A DNA stretch of 64,000 nucleotides from Liolophura sinensis (Eukaryota; Mollusca; Polyplacophora; Chitonida; Chitonidae). The stretch is taken from contig NC_088300.1 of the NCBI RefSeq assembly GCF_032854445.1, positions 43,517,682-43,581,681 of the forward strand, in the 5' to 3' direction. A program made the position numbers and the translations under genes. This document shows, in pieces, positions 25,901 through 37,767 of this stretch (the first letter of the stretch is position 1; every line of letters starts with the position of its first letter). The notes beneath the pieces were generated by a model that worked only from the letters and a program-made list of their open reading frames with translations, was not told the DNA's origin and ran no database searches.

Positions 25901-28570
25901 TACTTCTCCATGAGGAATATTTGTTCTTTCTTTTTCTTAATACAGAGACCTTGTCAGTATTAATAACCATCAGATATTTTTTATATGCCTCTTATAAGGC
26001 TGGGTCATTAAATTATGGTAATAGTTTAAAGTACAGTTGAATACTGTCTCTGCACAAGTGCTTCACTTGCGGTATGTGTCACTTCAGGTGCATATCTATC
26101 TACCACTGCCCAAGAAGCCTATTGGAGGTGAACCCCAGTGGCAAAGTGAACAACTCCAGTGTATGGAGTACACTAGTACATGTGGATATTGGCAGAGTAG
26201 ACGACTCCATTATAAAGGCAGAGTGAACAAATCCAGTATATTGAGGTTGCAAAATCTGGCTTCGTTCAGCCAACAAATATCTTGTCTGTTCAGCCACCAG
26301 ATGTCATGTCTCTTTAGCCATTAGAGGACTGATATTCCATCTGTTTAACCAGCACAAGTCTTGTCCATTCAGCCACCAGAAGACTAAGTTCTCCTCTGTT
26401 TGACCAGCAAATGTCTTATCTGTTCAGCCAGCAGATGACTGATGTCTCACCTTTTCAGCCAACAGATGTTTCTGTGTTCAGCCATCAGATGACTGATGTC
26501 TTGTCTGTTCAGCCACCATATGTCTTGTCTGTTCTGCCACCATATGTCTTGTCTGTCCAGCCACCGTATGTCTTGTCTGTCCAGCCACCATATGTCTTGT
26601 CTGTCCAGCCACCATATGTCTTGTCTGTCCAGCTACCAGATGTCTTGTCTGTTCAGCCACCATATGTCTTGTCTGTCCAGCCACCATATGTCTTGACTGT
26701 TCAGCCAGCAGATTTGTTCACTGCTTTGTTCTTCGCTTCTGTTAAGGTACCTTCTCCATCCGACCAGACAAGAAGTCTCCTCCTCGTACTGTAACTGCTA
26801 AGAAGGTTGGAATGATTGCAGGTGGAACAGGTATGTTTTTCTACATTCTTCACTGTTATTCCATTCATAAACTTTGCTGTAGTTTGTAAGCTAACACATG
26901 TACCAACACATGTAAATATGATTTATTTCCTGACATAATATTTTGTCTTGTTATTAAAAGCTAGAGGTTTTCAGTTAAGTTGATGACCGTGGTCAGTGCA
27001 TACCTTTCCCGAAATGAGATATTATGGAGATGAAATATACCTCTCTCATAATAAAATTGCTGTTTGGAGACATGTCTGCCTAAATCTATGGCCACTGAAG
27101 GACTTTGACATACATGTATATTGTGCACCTTAGACATGCTTTATAGCTGGATGTTAATTGTGGACGAGATCAGTATATCATGTAATTCAATGAGTAGGTG
27201 TTAACCATAAAATAACGATTTGACCTTTTAATTATTTTAAATCCTCATGTGTTGGGGAACACATTGGTGATTGTGCTGTTTTCATTCCGATGGTGAAATG
27301 CTGGAGAGATCAACTTCACTCACACATCTTCCATTAATTTAGTGTCCAGTCCTCATCAGTATGGTGAGTGTTTAATGTTTCAGGAATTACCCCGATGTTA
27401 CAGTTGGTCAGACAGGTGTTCAAGGACCCCGCTGACAAGACGGAGCTCTTCCTGCTCTTTGCCAACCAGGTGAGATAATCAGTCTTCTTCGTGTTATCTT
27501 TAGCGCTATCAATTACATGTCAAATCTGAAAAAGGCTAGCTTCAGTATAAAAATCACTCTGATCAAAGGAGAAATCATGGCTAGTAGAGAAGTGTCAAAG
27601 CACTTTGATCCATTAATATTGTGATTATACAAAATTATCTGTTCAATCGCATTAACACTCAGAATGGTGGTCAGTCACATGGGTGTCTAAATTCCTGATT
27701 GCCCAAGTTTAAATGTGAACTACATGTAAACTTTGTTATACAGGTATACATCATTCCATCAGCTGATTTTTAGAAACCTATCAATCGTGATAAACAAAAC
27801 TTTTTCTTTTAGTTTTTTGGTTTTGTTTTCCTTCCTTGTTCATTTGAAACCCTCATATTGGGAACCAAGAAAGGAAAAAAATCATATGCTAAATTCTGAA
27901 TTACAAAAAAACAATCAAATTTCCAACTTTCAAGAATCCTTGGGTTTCAAGTGCAGTGGTTTATTTGTTGTTTTTTTTTTTTTTACAGACAGAGAATGAC
28001 ATCCTATTGCGACCAGAGCTGGAAGAAGTGAAAAATGCCCACCCATCCCGCTTCCATCTGTGGTACACCCTGGACCGTCCCTCAGATGGCAAGTCCACTT
28101 GTTCATATCTTACAGACATGCTTTCCTCCTTTATATGTGGTGTTAGATCGCAGTTCATCTCCAAACAATGTAATCTCCAGGAAAATACATGTTTTTTACT
28201 CCGTTTGGTGTAAAGATTTTGTGCATGCAAATTTGAATTTAACAACAGTTCACAAAGGCCTTGTGTGTGTTTTTCTAAGGGATCCAAAAGCTTATTCAAG
28301 TAAATGTACAGAAATTTATTAAAATACAGTTGTAGATGTCGGCCAGCTGTGGGTTTGTATCCTCTTTGCTAATTGTGGGATTTCTTGGTGTTTACAGGCT
28401 GGGAGTACAGTAAAGGCTTTGTGAGTGACACCATGATCAAGGAGCACCTCCCAGGCCCAGGAGATGACACCCTGATCGTCATGTGTGGACCACCACCCAT
28501 GATCAAATTTGCCTGTCTGCCAAACCTGGACAAACTCGGCTACTCGGAAAGTCAGCGGTTTGCCTACTAA
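19987..28570 (+). CDS. CYB5R3-like: NADH-cytochrome b5 reductase, complete, nine exons, 309 aa
   Basis: Coding exons: 19987-20013, 20509-20658, 21157-21229, 24770-24876, 25595-25724, 26747-26830, 27384-27469, 27989-28088, 28398-28570. Introns are GT-AG except intron 8, which is GC-AG. The enzyme moves electrons from NADH through FAD to cytochrome b5. Residues about 11-32 ([20 protein letters not shown]) form a membrane anchor after a short polar N-terminus. The FAD-binding motif RPYTPVSS is at 100-107. The NADH-binding motifs are GGTGITPM at 188-195 and CGPPPM at 282-287. [26 protein letters not shown] and the LWYTLDRP stretch are near-identical to vertebrate CYB5R3 and CYB5R2 as I remember them. 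The protein ends in an aromatic, SQRFAY, much as the family ends in F-x-F/Y. Length is close to human CYB5R3 (about 301). There is no N-myristoylation glycine, so the membrane attachment differs from human CYB5R3. Exact orthology among CYB5R1/2/3 is not resolved. Confidence 0.96.
21461..21893 (+). repeat. 33-bp minisatellite in intron 3 of the reductase gene, about 13 copies
   Basis: The unit is AATTTGTGACCAGTATTGG then AAATTAACCATGG(G/C/A). Because 33 is a multiple of three, the array is open in several frames on both strands; none of these is a gene. The third-last bases vary as three types (GGG, GCA, GAA) in a non-random order. Each unit carries a CCATGG palindrome. Confidence 0.95.
23950..23973. 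repeat. (TA)n microsatellite
   Basis: About 12 TA dinucleotides inside intron 3 of the reductase gene. Confidence 0.9.
24345..24527 (+). repeat. SINE family 1, 5'-truncated, in reductase intron 3
   Basis: The body has GTGGGAAGGTCTGTCAGCAA and CCTGCGGATGGTTGCGGGTT, and the end is GTGAAATATTCTTGAGTAGG, followed by an AAATAAATAAATAAAA tail. The tRNA-like head is lost. Confidence 0.85.
25085..25195 (+). repeat. SINE fragment, family 3-like, in reductase intron 4
   Basis: GGAAGGTCAGTGGTTTCCTC, then CTGACTGCCATCATATACAT and ATTCTTGAGCACAGTATTAA followed by an AAATAAATACATAAATAA tail. Diverged, so the family call is tentative. Confidence 0.6.
25408..25492 (+). repeat. SINE family 1 tail fragment in reductase intron 4
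   Basis: TAATGGTGGCCACCGTCGTA, then GTGAAATATTCTTGAGTACG and an AAATAAATAAAATAAAA tail, 100 bp before exon 5. Confidence 0.8.
26290..26715 (+). repeat. 24-bp minisatellite next to exon 6 of the reductase gene
   Basis: The regular core at 26496-26690 repeats CATATGTCTTGTCTGTCCAG then CCAC every 24 bp. The left part, to about 26290, is degenerate with CAGCCA(C/G)(C/A)AGATG phrases. The array ends about 30 bp before the exon 6 acceptor at 26745-26746. Open frames through it are repeat artefacts. Confidence 0.9.
28089..28397 (+). other. GC-AG intron (intron 8 of the cytochrome b5 reductase gene)
   Basis: The exon ends TCAGATG and the intron begins GCAAGT; the acceptor is TTTACAG at 28391-28397. 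Joining here restores the conserved reading [13 protein letters not shown]. No GT donor nearby gives the right phase. Confidence 0.9.
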
Positions 28571-29031
28571 ATTAGTTCAGAAATGTCCTATTCTAGATAT
28601 TTTAGTGACTTTGCCGATGCTTCAATTGAGAGAGGATGCCTGACTACTTGCTGGTTAGACCTATACTTGGCTGTCTTCAGCAATCACCGAAGTCCGGGCA
28701 AATCACAGTAGTCAGAATAAGAAGAGCTTTTGTATTTTTTGTCCAGATATCATGGTCACTTTGCTCCTGTGACTATTTATTAAAAAAATTTAACTTTCAC
28801 TTCTCAATTTAGTCTTTAGTCAGTTTATTTTTGCCATGCTTGTTACACCTTGAGAAAGAAAATACTAGACTATTTGATCATTGTGGTGTTTAGTTTTAGT
28901 TAAGAGCTTGGTCAGATATGCAAATACCTGTGTAAATACACTATCACTCTCAGGGTCAGTTATTTATATACGAATAATGCCTGTTTGCATTTTCCTTGCC
29001 AGCTAGATTACAGATTAAGTCTGGTGAGAAC

Positions 29032-29298
29032 AATAAAGTCTTCAGGTTGTTGATGTGTTTTATAATTTCGTTAATCAGATGTCTGCCTGCTGAATGTTAT
29101 TATTGTTATTGGAACAAGATAAGTTTAATGTGGATGTCGGACACAATTTCTGTTCAAGACTTCAAAAGTCAGTGTTTATTTTTGTTCAAATGTTGCTTTA
29201 ATTGTTTAGAACTTCTATTGTATTTATAAATTTATACTAAAGCTGTATTTACTTTCTTTGTGTGTAGTCAAAGTCTCATAAGAAGACTGGGAAATAAA
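29032..29298 (+). terminator. Two candidate poly(A) signals of the cytochrome b5 reductase gene
   Basis: AATAAA at 29032-29037 and again at 29293-29298, about 460 and 720 bp after the stop. Either could end the transcript. Confidence 0.55.
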
Positions 29299-29739
29299 AG
29301 GTTATGATTACTTTAGATGTTTCGTTTGAGTCCTTCCTACATGTACATTTTAACATGGCTGACTGTTAAAGGGGAGTAGGACCCGGAGCTCATATTTGTG
29401 AAGTCAGATCAGAAAAGTATTAAAACTGTGGCTGGTACAATGTTCGGCAGTAAAGAGTCCGTGTAAAAATTTTAAACTTCATGAAACAAAGGATTTCTGT
29501 TGTAGCTGTGTTTGACTTTTTCAATTAAGTGTTAAGACGCTTGGTAAATATGGGTCTTGCCTCCTTGCTGCAGACACAAGGGGTTTGAGTTCAATTCTGG
29601 GCCTGGAATAAAGTTGTGAATTCCCTTACTTGTAGTTGTTCGTGAAAAATAAGCTATCGCCAGTGCTCCTGGGACGTCTGAGCAGTCTTAAGGTTATTAT
29701 AGATCATTTGTATCCCAGAAATATGATCACCTGTAGGAC

Positions 29740-29875
29740 TGTTTGTATGCTACCATGTAAGGTTGGTGGTTTACCAATGTCGGGCACTCCAGTTTCCTCC
29801 AGGGGTAAAATCTACAGCCATCATTTCAGGCAAAACTGAGTATGGTGGAACAACAACCAAATAAATAAATATATT
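29740..29875 (+). repeat. SINE fragment, family 3-like
   Basis: ATGTAAGGTTGGTGGTTTAC, then CAGTTTCCTCCAGGGGTAAA and a CAACCAAATAAATAAAT tail. Diverged 3' part only. Confidence 0.6.
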
Positions 29876-30044
29876 AATGACTTAGAACTACGGTTGACCA
29901 AAAACCATTAATGGACCACTGAGGCCTGTTTCAGGATGTGAACAGATCGTTGTCGACTGAATGCCAGTTAAAGTCAAATCTCGAAGCCATTCCCTTCCCT
30001 GACTAAGTACAAATATATGTGAAGAAACACCAGTCTCACTAAGA

Positions 30045-30206
30045 TTTTTTTTTTTTTTTTTTGAATTGGTGTTTTACGCCGTACTCAAGAATATTTCACT
30101 TATACGACAGCGGCCAGCATTATGGTGGGTGGAAACCGGGCACAGTCCGGGGGAAACCCACGACCATCCGCAGGTTGCTGGCAGACCTTCCCACTTACGG
30201 CCGGAG
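30045..30206 (-). repeat. SINE family 1, 5'-truncated insertion with 13-bp target duplication
   Basis: On the minus strand this is the family 1 body truncated within the CTCCGGCCGTAAGTGGG region and ending in a run of about 18 A. It is flanked by AGTCTCACTAAGA at 30032-30044 and 30207-30219, a perfect 13-bp direct repeat. Truncated 5' end, A tail and target duplication are the marks of LINE-driven insertion. Confidence 0.95.
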
Positions 30207-30756
30207 AGTCTCACTAAGAAGTCATCTCTATTACCAATACTTGCATGTCACCATGAATTAAACTTAATATATGTGATGGGGACAATGTATAGATGTCTGC
30301 CTTTTTGGTTGCACTTCGTTCATATTTTTCGATGTTAAGGTGGTTCAAAGATGGAATCTTGGCGGAGGAAAATGAGTGCCTGTCAACTGAACGCAAGGCC
30401 TAAATTGCATAGGCTCATTAGACTTTCAGTGGAACTTTGCGGATGGCAAAATTCTTGCAGACTATATTAATAGCCTTCGCATGTCAATCATCATCTTGAC
30501 CACACTTATTACCTATTTTATTCTAGCTTTGTGTTAATACAATGGCCTCAAGCCTCATCCTATATAGCGTTATTCATAATCCAAGGGAAATCAATCTGTC
30601 GCTTGAAACATTTCAGATCAATATATGAGTTGTGTCCCTTAGATAAGCAATCGATTTTTACGGAAAACCACGAATTCAGCCGAAACGAAGTGTAAAACCC
30701 ACGCCATATTAGCTGCAGCATTCACAGAGGAGCCGGTGTCCACAACGAAATAGACA

Positions 30757-33700
30757 ATGGAAATCGTTTACGCTGTCGTTTTTGTGATCTTTGCTGCAAC
30801 TGTGGGGACAGGTAATCTTAGTTTCACAGATCTGCCAATTTTTGTGCAAGTGTTTTGTAACCAACATTTTAATTTTACTGGACCGAAACAGCAATACCTG
30901 GATTTCCTTTCGCAATAGGCCTACAACTACAACTAGAACTGAGGCAGTGAATGATGGCATGTATAGACTCATCATAGACTACTGTTGAAAAAAACAAAAA
31001 AACAAAAGTAGTTCCGCATTGCTATCGAACTTTGAGACAAATCTCTGATTAGATGGATTTTATTTCATCAAAAGGTGTAAAACATAGGCCTACCGCCATT
31101 ATCGGATATGAACCCAAAACGAATGAATTTCGGATTTTTCATTCCTGGCACCACCTGCCCAAAGTACAGGCATCGGTTACTGCTATATTCAGTCATATTT
31201 TACTATCAATCCAGCCTATGGCCCCTAGCTATAAGAACACTAGTACAGGTATTGATAAATTCAACATCGCCAAGCAGAAATACAATTACAAGGGCACTAC
31301 TCTGATTGATTAGACAGGCCAATCTGAATCATATCTGATCTAGGCATGGGATCGTATAGGTTTTATTACTGTTGTATATAATAGTCCCAGGTAATACTGG
31401 GAAAGAGCATAAATGTATGATGTACTGGCACATACATGTTGTGAGCACATCTGAACAGTTAATTCAAGTTGACCACGCTATAGGCCTGGCTCTTGTAGAG
31501 TAGATAGGCCTACATATAAATACATTTAATAATTAGAAAAAGAACAATGTTCTAACGAGAGATAAACATGATCTAGACTGATTCTTACCAAATTATGGCA
31601 TGGTTAGAGAGAATAACAGCCAGGTTTATGTCTTTGTTTGATACAGGCGTAAACATTCACCGTAATATTACACATCGCACTTGTAGTATTGTACGAACAA
31701 TCACAATCAAACGCCAGTGAAAAATGAAAGACAATCGAAATCCAAGTCTTGGCAAATAATGAGACCAGCTAATTCGAATTGGTTCCACTCTGGTGCGGAA
31801 AAATGAAAGAGGAAAACAGTTGTAACTAACAGTACTTGAGTTGAGCTATCATGTAGAATATACTAATAGAAATTGGAGTAATTATGATTGACTAGCTATA
31901 ACATCGACTCACAGCTAATGCAATCATATGGTGTTTGTTATTTCCACAAATGAATTTGAGTTTTTACTGTTGGATGAATACCCTCGTTTTTAACCAAAAC
32001 AAGGAAAATTATATTCTTTGAAATTCTTCAGTTTTCCTTTTCACTAAGGTAACGCCACATGTACCACATTCTGCTTGGCGATGCTGAACATTGAAGAGAA
32101 ACTTGATAAACCTTGAGTTCAATTAGGGCATGCCGTTCATCATGTCACTGTACATTTGCATGTACATATAGACAACACGTACAGGTAAATCTAACAGTAA
32201 GTGATGACAGTCATGGCGGTGAGTTGTCTAGGATCACACCCACAGCATTAGGTCAAGGTAATCTCTCATGTACAGAACATGGTAAGCCTTATACCTATAG
32301 GTTACTATCAGTGCTGGATAGGGTATTGTTTGTCCAGGGTCTTTGTGTTGATAACATTATGTGGAGGTGCAACAGCTGGCCCACGTTGTAAAGACTGTAA
32401 TGTGGCTCAATTTGCAAGAATAATGGTGGAAAAAAAAATATTTACCAAGTATTGTGGACATGGGTGCTGGCTGGGCACTATGGTCATTGCCTGCATGTAT
32501 GCTTGACATATTCATTGACAATGCCAGCCTGCTTATATCCCAGGATAGCTTGTTTTACATCACTGCCACCTCTGTTACGTTTAGACACAGTTGACTTTTT
32601 GATCGTGTGTGGTATGCATGGTCTTCTTTTCATGTGGGAGCCCATTTGCCCAGGTGCAGTCCTACGAACTACATGTAGGCCTATCAATAAAACTCATAGT
32701 TCTATCAAACTATGATTAAAACTCTAAGACAGTGAACTTCATGGGAAGGTTGCAATGACTGCCATCATGTTGTAGCTATCCAGTGCAGTTGTATATTGCA
32801 GTTAAAAGGAAATGCATACATACCAAACCTTAAGAAAGCATTTAATTTTTTTTTTTTTTTTTTTTTGTGGCACATATTCCTGTACTTCTTGCAGCACCTC
32901 ATCACCTGGGAACTGGTTTACAAAGCAGTGGTAGTTACATTCATGTAGTTTCAAGGTTTCTATCCACCATTTGGTGGTGGTGGTGGCAGGGGCAGCGGTT
33001 TATTTTATAAAGCTAGTACAAGAAGTATAGTGTGTATGGTTGGAAAAATGGGCTTTGTTAGATAAAAGTAACAAAATTCTGATGAGTTATTTCACCATTG
33101 TTTGTTTCTTTCTTTCAGTGTATAGTAAAGATGTCTTGATGGATTGTTATGAGTGCAATGTGCACCTGTGCAGCCGTAACCAGAGCGGCGTGCCAGAAAA
33201 GCAGCAGCGAGTGCATGAAGAGTGTCAGAAGTACCATGAAATCCAGGCCATGACAAACTTGACTGCACGCAGCACAGCCATGGATGAGTTGAACAAGATG
33301 CACAACACGTGTGAACCAGTGCGCAGGAATAACTGTAAGGCTTGCATCAAGGTGGACACAACCGTCATCATGAGGGGCCATCATGGAACCTCGATGAGTA
33401 AGGATTCATTTATTGTACATACTTCATGTCACCTACGTGTACGTCCTTGTGTGGGTCAGTTGAGTGTGTTCTAATTTGTAATAATCCCCTGATGGCTGTC
33501 GTAGTAGCAAGTTAATTCTCACAGATTTGTAGGTCAAGATTTTCAGTTTTTCTTTTATAGTTTGACTGTCTTCTGATCATTCAGTATCCACTTGTTTTAT
33601 ACAATCTCAGTTTAACACAAGTGACATGTATCTCTGTGACATGCCCAAGGCATCACATGCTGGCCAAGTAGCTAAGCTTGTGGAGCTGGATGTTCACATT

Positions 33701-35009
33701 GCCATATTTGGATAAGTAGGGTTTAAATTTGGCTTTAATAATTAGTTTTACACAATGAAATTTCCTGAAAATCAAAAATTAGCAAGAGCTGATGTGACTA
33801 GACAGATTGTTTATTGAGAAAGGCTGCCAGAAGGTAACTAGGCCAAAGAAGCAGTATGCTCAAGTCAAGTTACTCTTGGCTGGCTGTCAGTTTATTTAAT
33901 AGGTAAAGAGATTTGTCAGCAACCTGACAAAAGGAAAAGTTCTTAAGTATAATGTTAAAGCACAGATAAAAAATAGGACTTAACGATTCGTTCATCTAAT
34001 TTATGTACAGTTCTGTGATTTACCACCTAGTATAGTTCTGAGTTTTTGCATATATACACTTCTGAGTTGTCTGCTCCCTGTTTAGTCTGACAATTCTGAA
34101 TTTTACTACATTATAACATACACTTTTGAGTTTTTCCGCATACGCTTTTGAGTTTTTCCAAATACACTTTTGGGTTTTATCACATACAGTTCTCTGTTTT
34201 TGTCTGGCAGTTCTCAGTGTTACCACATACCTTCTGTGTTTTGCCACACACAGTTTTCTGTTTTGCCTCACACACTTCAAAGTACAGTTACAGTTAGCAC
34301 ATACAGTTCTTTGTTTTGTCTCAAAGTTTTTACCATATATACACTTGGTGGTGAGATTTACCACATGGAGTTCTTGTCTGACAGTCGTGAGTTTTACCAT
34401 TATATAGTTCTGTGATTTACCATATATACAATTTTGTGTTTTACCCTATACAGTTCTATGTTTTACCATATATACAGTTCTGTGTTTTACCCTATACAGT
34501 TCTATGTTTTACCATGTATACAATTTTGTGTTTTACCCTATACTGTTCTATGTTTTACCATGTGTACAGTTCTGTGTTTTACCCTATACAGTTCTATGTT
34601 TTACCATATATACAGTTCTGTGTTTTACCCTATACAGTTCTATGTTTTACCATATGTATAGTTCTGTGCTTTATCATGTATACAGTTCTATGTTTTACCA
34701 TGTACAGTTCTGTATTTTACCATGTACGGTTCTGTGTTTTACCATATCTGTGTTTTGTCAGGACCCTCTTATTATCTCTGTGGTAACTGTATGTTCCTTT
34801 CGGGTGTTGTAGCTTCCAGAGTGATTTCTAAAGTCTGTGCCCAAGAGAAACCAGAAATCGATGATGACAGCTGTAAAGAGAGAGGACCAAAGTATGCCAA
34901 GAGTATTCTTTGTGTATGTTATGGAGACAATTGTAACACTGCATCTGCTCTCACCTTTAATTTTGTTACTGTTATATTTCTTCTTATAGCTAAACTACTG
35001 TCATTTTAA
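30757..35009 (+). CDS. Ly6/uPAR-type three-finger protein, GPI-anchored (Ly6-A), complete, 176 aa
   Basis: Exons 30757-30811, 33119-33397 and 34813-35009; both introns are phase 1. Exon 1 encodes a signal peptide (EIVYAVVFVIFAATVGT). Exons 2-3 hold 12 cysteines in the order CYEC, LC, EEC, NTC, NNCKAC, KVC, DSC, LCVC, DNCN. The final CN before a hydrophobic tail (FVTVIFLLIAKLL) is the usual Ly6/uPAR ending with a GPI-anchor signal, so the product should sit on the outer cell surface. N-glycosylation sequons are NQS and NLT; NLT is shared in position by the two paralogues downstream. Exon 3 must start after GTTGTAG at 34806-34812; the stronger-looking TTCCAG seven bases later would bring a stop. 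The three-finger call rests on cysteine spacing and gene structure. The extra NCxAC pair is not typical of vertebrate Ly6. Ligand and function are unknown. Confidence 0.85.
30812..33118 (+). other. Intron 1 of Ly6-A
   Basis: No further exon recognised. It contains a T-run at 32848-32868 and a short GGT-rich stretch near 32972-32990. The donor is GTAATC and the acceptor TCTTTCAG. Confidence 0.7.
34020..34755 (+). repeat. 22-24-bp minisatellite in intron 2 of Ly6-A
   Basis: Units alternate between ACAGTTCTGTGTTTTACCCT and ACAGTTCTATGTTTTACCAT plus TATAT. The left half is degenerate and the right half regular, and the array ends about 55 bp before the exon 3 acceptor. Long open frames here come from the repeat. 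Confidence 0.92.
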
Positions 35010-35051
35010 ATTGTCAGGGACAGATAACTCTGTAGAGTAAAATGTCACAAA

Positions 35052-35057
35052 AATAAA
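35052..35057 (+). terminator. Poly(A) signal of Ly6-A
   Basis: AATAAA 43 bp after the stop codon. Confidence 0.6.
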
Positions 35058-36890
35058 TAGATAGTCTCACACTGCATTTACGAGTGAAATTAGTGATGCG
35101 TTTTCTAGGCTACTGGTCACATGAACACAGAGACCCACATTCAGCAGAAATTTTACAATCAGTGGACTACTCAGTGGACAATGACTGGTCAGATGGTCAA
35201 ATACAGGTCATGTTTAGATTTTCATTGTTTAAATCTGAAGGCAGTTTTGAAGAAAAATTAATATTTTTAGAGGATGACAGTGACTAAGCTTGGTATATAA
35301 TTCCAGTTTTATGAGAAATGTGCACAGAAATGTTTCTCACTTGAATCATAAAGTTAAGCTAAATGTAATTTATAACATAAGCCATCCCTACCAGAGGTCT
35401 GTTTTGTGCAATGTATTTTTTTGATATCCCTTTTTTTAATGTCTTATTCATGTTGAGATTTCTACACTCATAGACCGGTAACTTTAACAGTGCATTTATT
35501 TTCTTTCGGACAATTTACAGTGTTTCTGAGAAACATCATGATATGTTGTAGAAAGCAGTGAGTACTGCACATTTGCTCATGACTGATTTTATTTTACTTT
35601 GAAATCCACTTTTATGTTAATTCTTATTTGATATACATGTATGTTATGTTTTATCTACCTTCCCATTTGGCATGAGGTTGCAATAGCCTCAGCTTTTTAC
35701 AGCCATTTTTTTCTTTTGCACGCTCTTTATTTGTACATTGTTATGTCCTTTGATGCAGTGTTTGTTTTACATTTTCTGTATTGTTTGAAAAGTATTTCTC
35801 TCAGAATCATGTGATCTGATGTTCATAGCTATCCAGTTTGAATTTGTATTTAGATCATAATTTATCTATTATGAACCCCAAATAATGGATTCTATTTGAC
35901 TGGTCAAAAAACAACTTGCAGTTGTATTTATTTTTACCTTGTACCACAATGTATAAATTGTACACCGTCATTTTTTACAATGACCTCAGAATTTGTAAGG
36001 GTTTTGGACGACATTCCTCAGATTGTTTGCGCTCTGTGTTTTCAATTGACGTCACAATATACATGTATTTATAAATAATTCAGTGAGCTAGGAGAAGTAA
36101 AGATTATTTTACAGTGATATTAGTAGCATCATTCCACCACGTGTTAAGGAAGTAAAGGAACCAGGAAGACCCTTTCACAGTGACCTTTGACTTCTGTCAA
36201 AATTTAGCACTCCAGTACAGTAGAAAGTTTATGGGCCAGGCTGATCCAGTTGTGAGTTGAAATATATTTTGTGTTCCCAATGTCAACACCTAGGATCCAA
36301 AATAAATGTTTCCATCAAATTTCAGATTTTGATACAAGTCACAACTTGTTTTATGGAATTACCTGTCCTGTACAGATAGGCAGGTTTTTATGGTAAACCT
36401 GTAACATTGACCAACCCAGTGTAGCCACAGGCATCTTAACCACCAGGGGCACCGTAGTATTTCTGTCAGCCCACTGTTTGTTCGGCGATAAATCTCAATA
36501 CAGACTGGCTTTTAATCCAGTAGCTTATGAAGTCCATGATTAATTGTTGTGAAGATAATATTAGGTGTAGTCTGTTGTGACAAGTGGTTCTATTTGTCTA
36601 TGCAAACAGAATGGAAGCTGGTGGGCCAAGTCCATGTTAGCCAGAGGTTAGGTTATGGTACGTACTTGGTTTGGAGGCAGATATGCTCTACCTGTGGTTA
36701 TGGGTGATCAGGTTAACCACTGGCAGGGGATGGTGTGTAGCTATGACAAGTGACAGCACAGTGTATAGATTTTCTGAATGGTTGATATTAGGATGATCTC
36801 TGTGAAAACATTACCAGGTACATATGTGTTTTTAAATGTGATGATTTTAAAGGCTGGGTTTAAAATGTTATGTATTATTTAACAATGCAC
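35058..36890. other. Intergenic, no gene recognised
   Basis: AT-rich DNA downstream of Ly6-A with short open frames only and no recognisable domain or repeat. Confidence 0.5.
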
Positions 36891-36894
36891 TAAT

Positions 36895-37130
36895 ACCTAA
36901 TGGAACACCACTTTGTGTAGTGCCATGGAATGTCACTTTGTGCAGTGTCATAAAACACCACTTTGTGTGCATTGTAGTCTCATGGAACAGCAATTTGTGT
37001 AGTGACATGAAACACCACTTTGTGTCCATGTAGTGCCATGGAACATCGTTTTGTGTACATGCAGTGTCCTGGAACAGCAGTTTGTGTAGTGTCCTGGAAC
37101 AGCGCTCTGTGCAGTGCCATGTATAGCACA
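36895..37130 (+). repeat. Degenerate minisatellite, about 24-36-bp unit
   Basis: Repeats of CATGGAACACCACTTTGTGT plus AGTG(C/T)C recur about eight times with changes. A 93-codon frame on the opposite strand is a by-product. Confidence 0.8.
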
Positions 37131-37767
37131 TATAAAAAGTTTGTGTCATGAAGTTTTCATTTGTATTGTAGAATTGTGTGTAGTTTCATGGTTTAAAGTG
37201 TAAAGGCTTAAACTTGGGTCACTTATTGTAGAAATGTGCAGTAGTTGATGACTTTACATGTGTACAGCCATATGGGGACCAAGAATCACTAACTCCAGAG
37301 ACTGTGCATAACCCAGACTTTGTGTGATAATAGTCAGTGTGTTTGTCCTATTTTACACTGTATACACATTTAGAGTTGTAACCAAATAAATGTAAATAAA
37401 CACCCAAGCTGGCTTCCTTCTCTTCATGTAGCGTCTGACCTTTAGCTCTTATTGCTGGGTTATGGAGAGCCTATATACTAATCATACAGGCTGGTGGGAC
37501 ATAACACTGTGAAGTGATGCATTCTGTGCCAAGTGTCACATACAGATGTATACCATACAGATGTGAGCTTATCCAACCGAAGTATAAATACTGGTAATGT
37601 CCCCGTATGTCATCACAGACACTGATGCAGTAGGCAGTGCTTATCACTTCCTGAGAGAGTGGGAATGGTATTTTCTGCAACTTACCCCCTATTGTCTCCC
37701 CTGGGACATAAGGAGGGGATGGGGGTAGAGACGCGTATAATGCCTTGTTCACACTCTGCAACTGATG

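Noticed and set aside
26411-26794. Repeats of LSVQPPYV that look like a proline-rich protein
   Set aside because: 24-bp minisatellite in intron 5; the real coding exon starts only at 26747 and in a phase set by the reductase.
34412-34812. Cysteine-rich repetitive frame (repeated VFYP/VLCFT phrases) resembling a secreted protein
   Set aside because: Follows the 22-24-bp minisatellite exactly and is open in all three forward frames.
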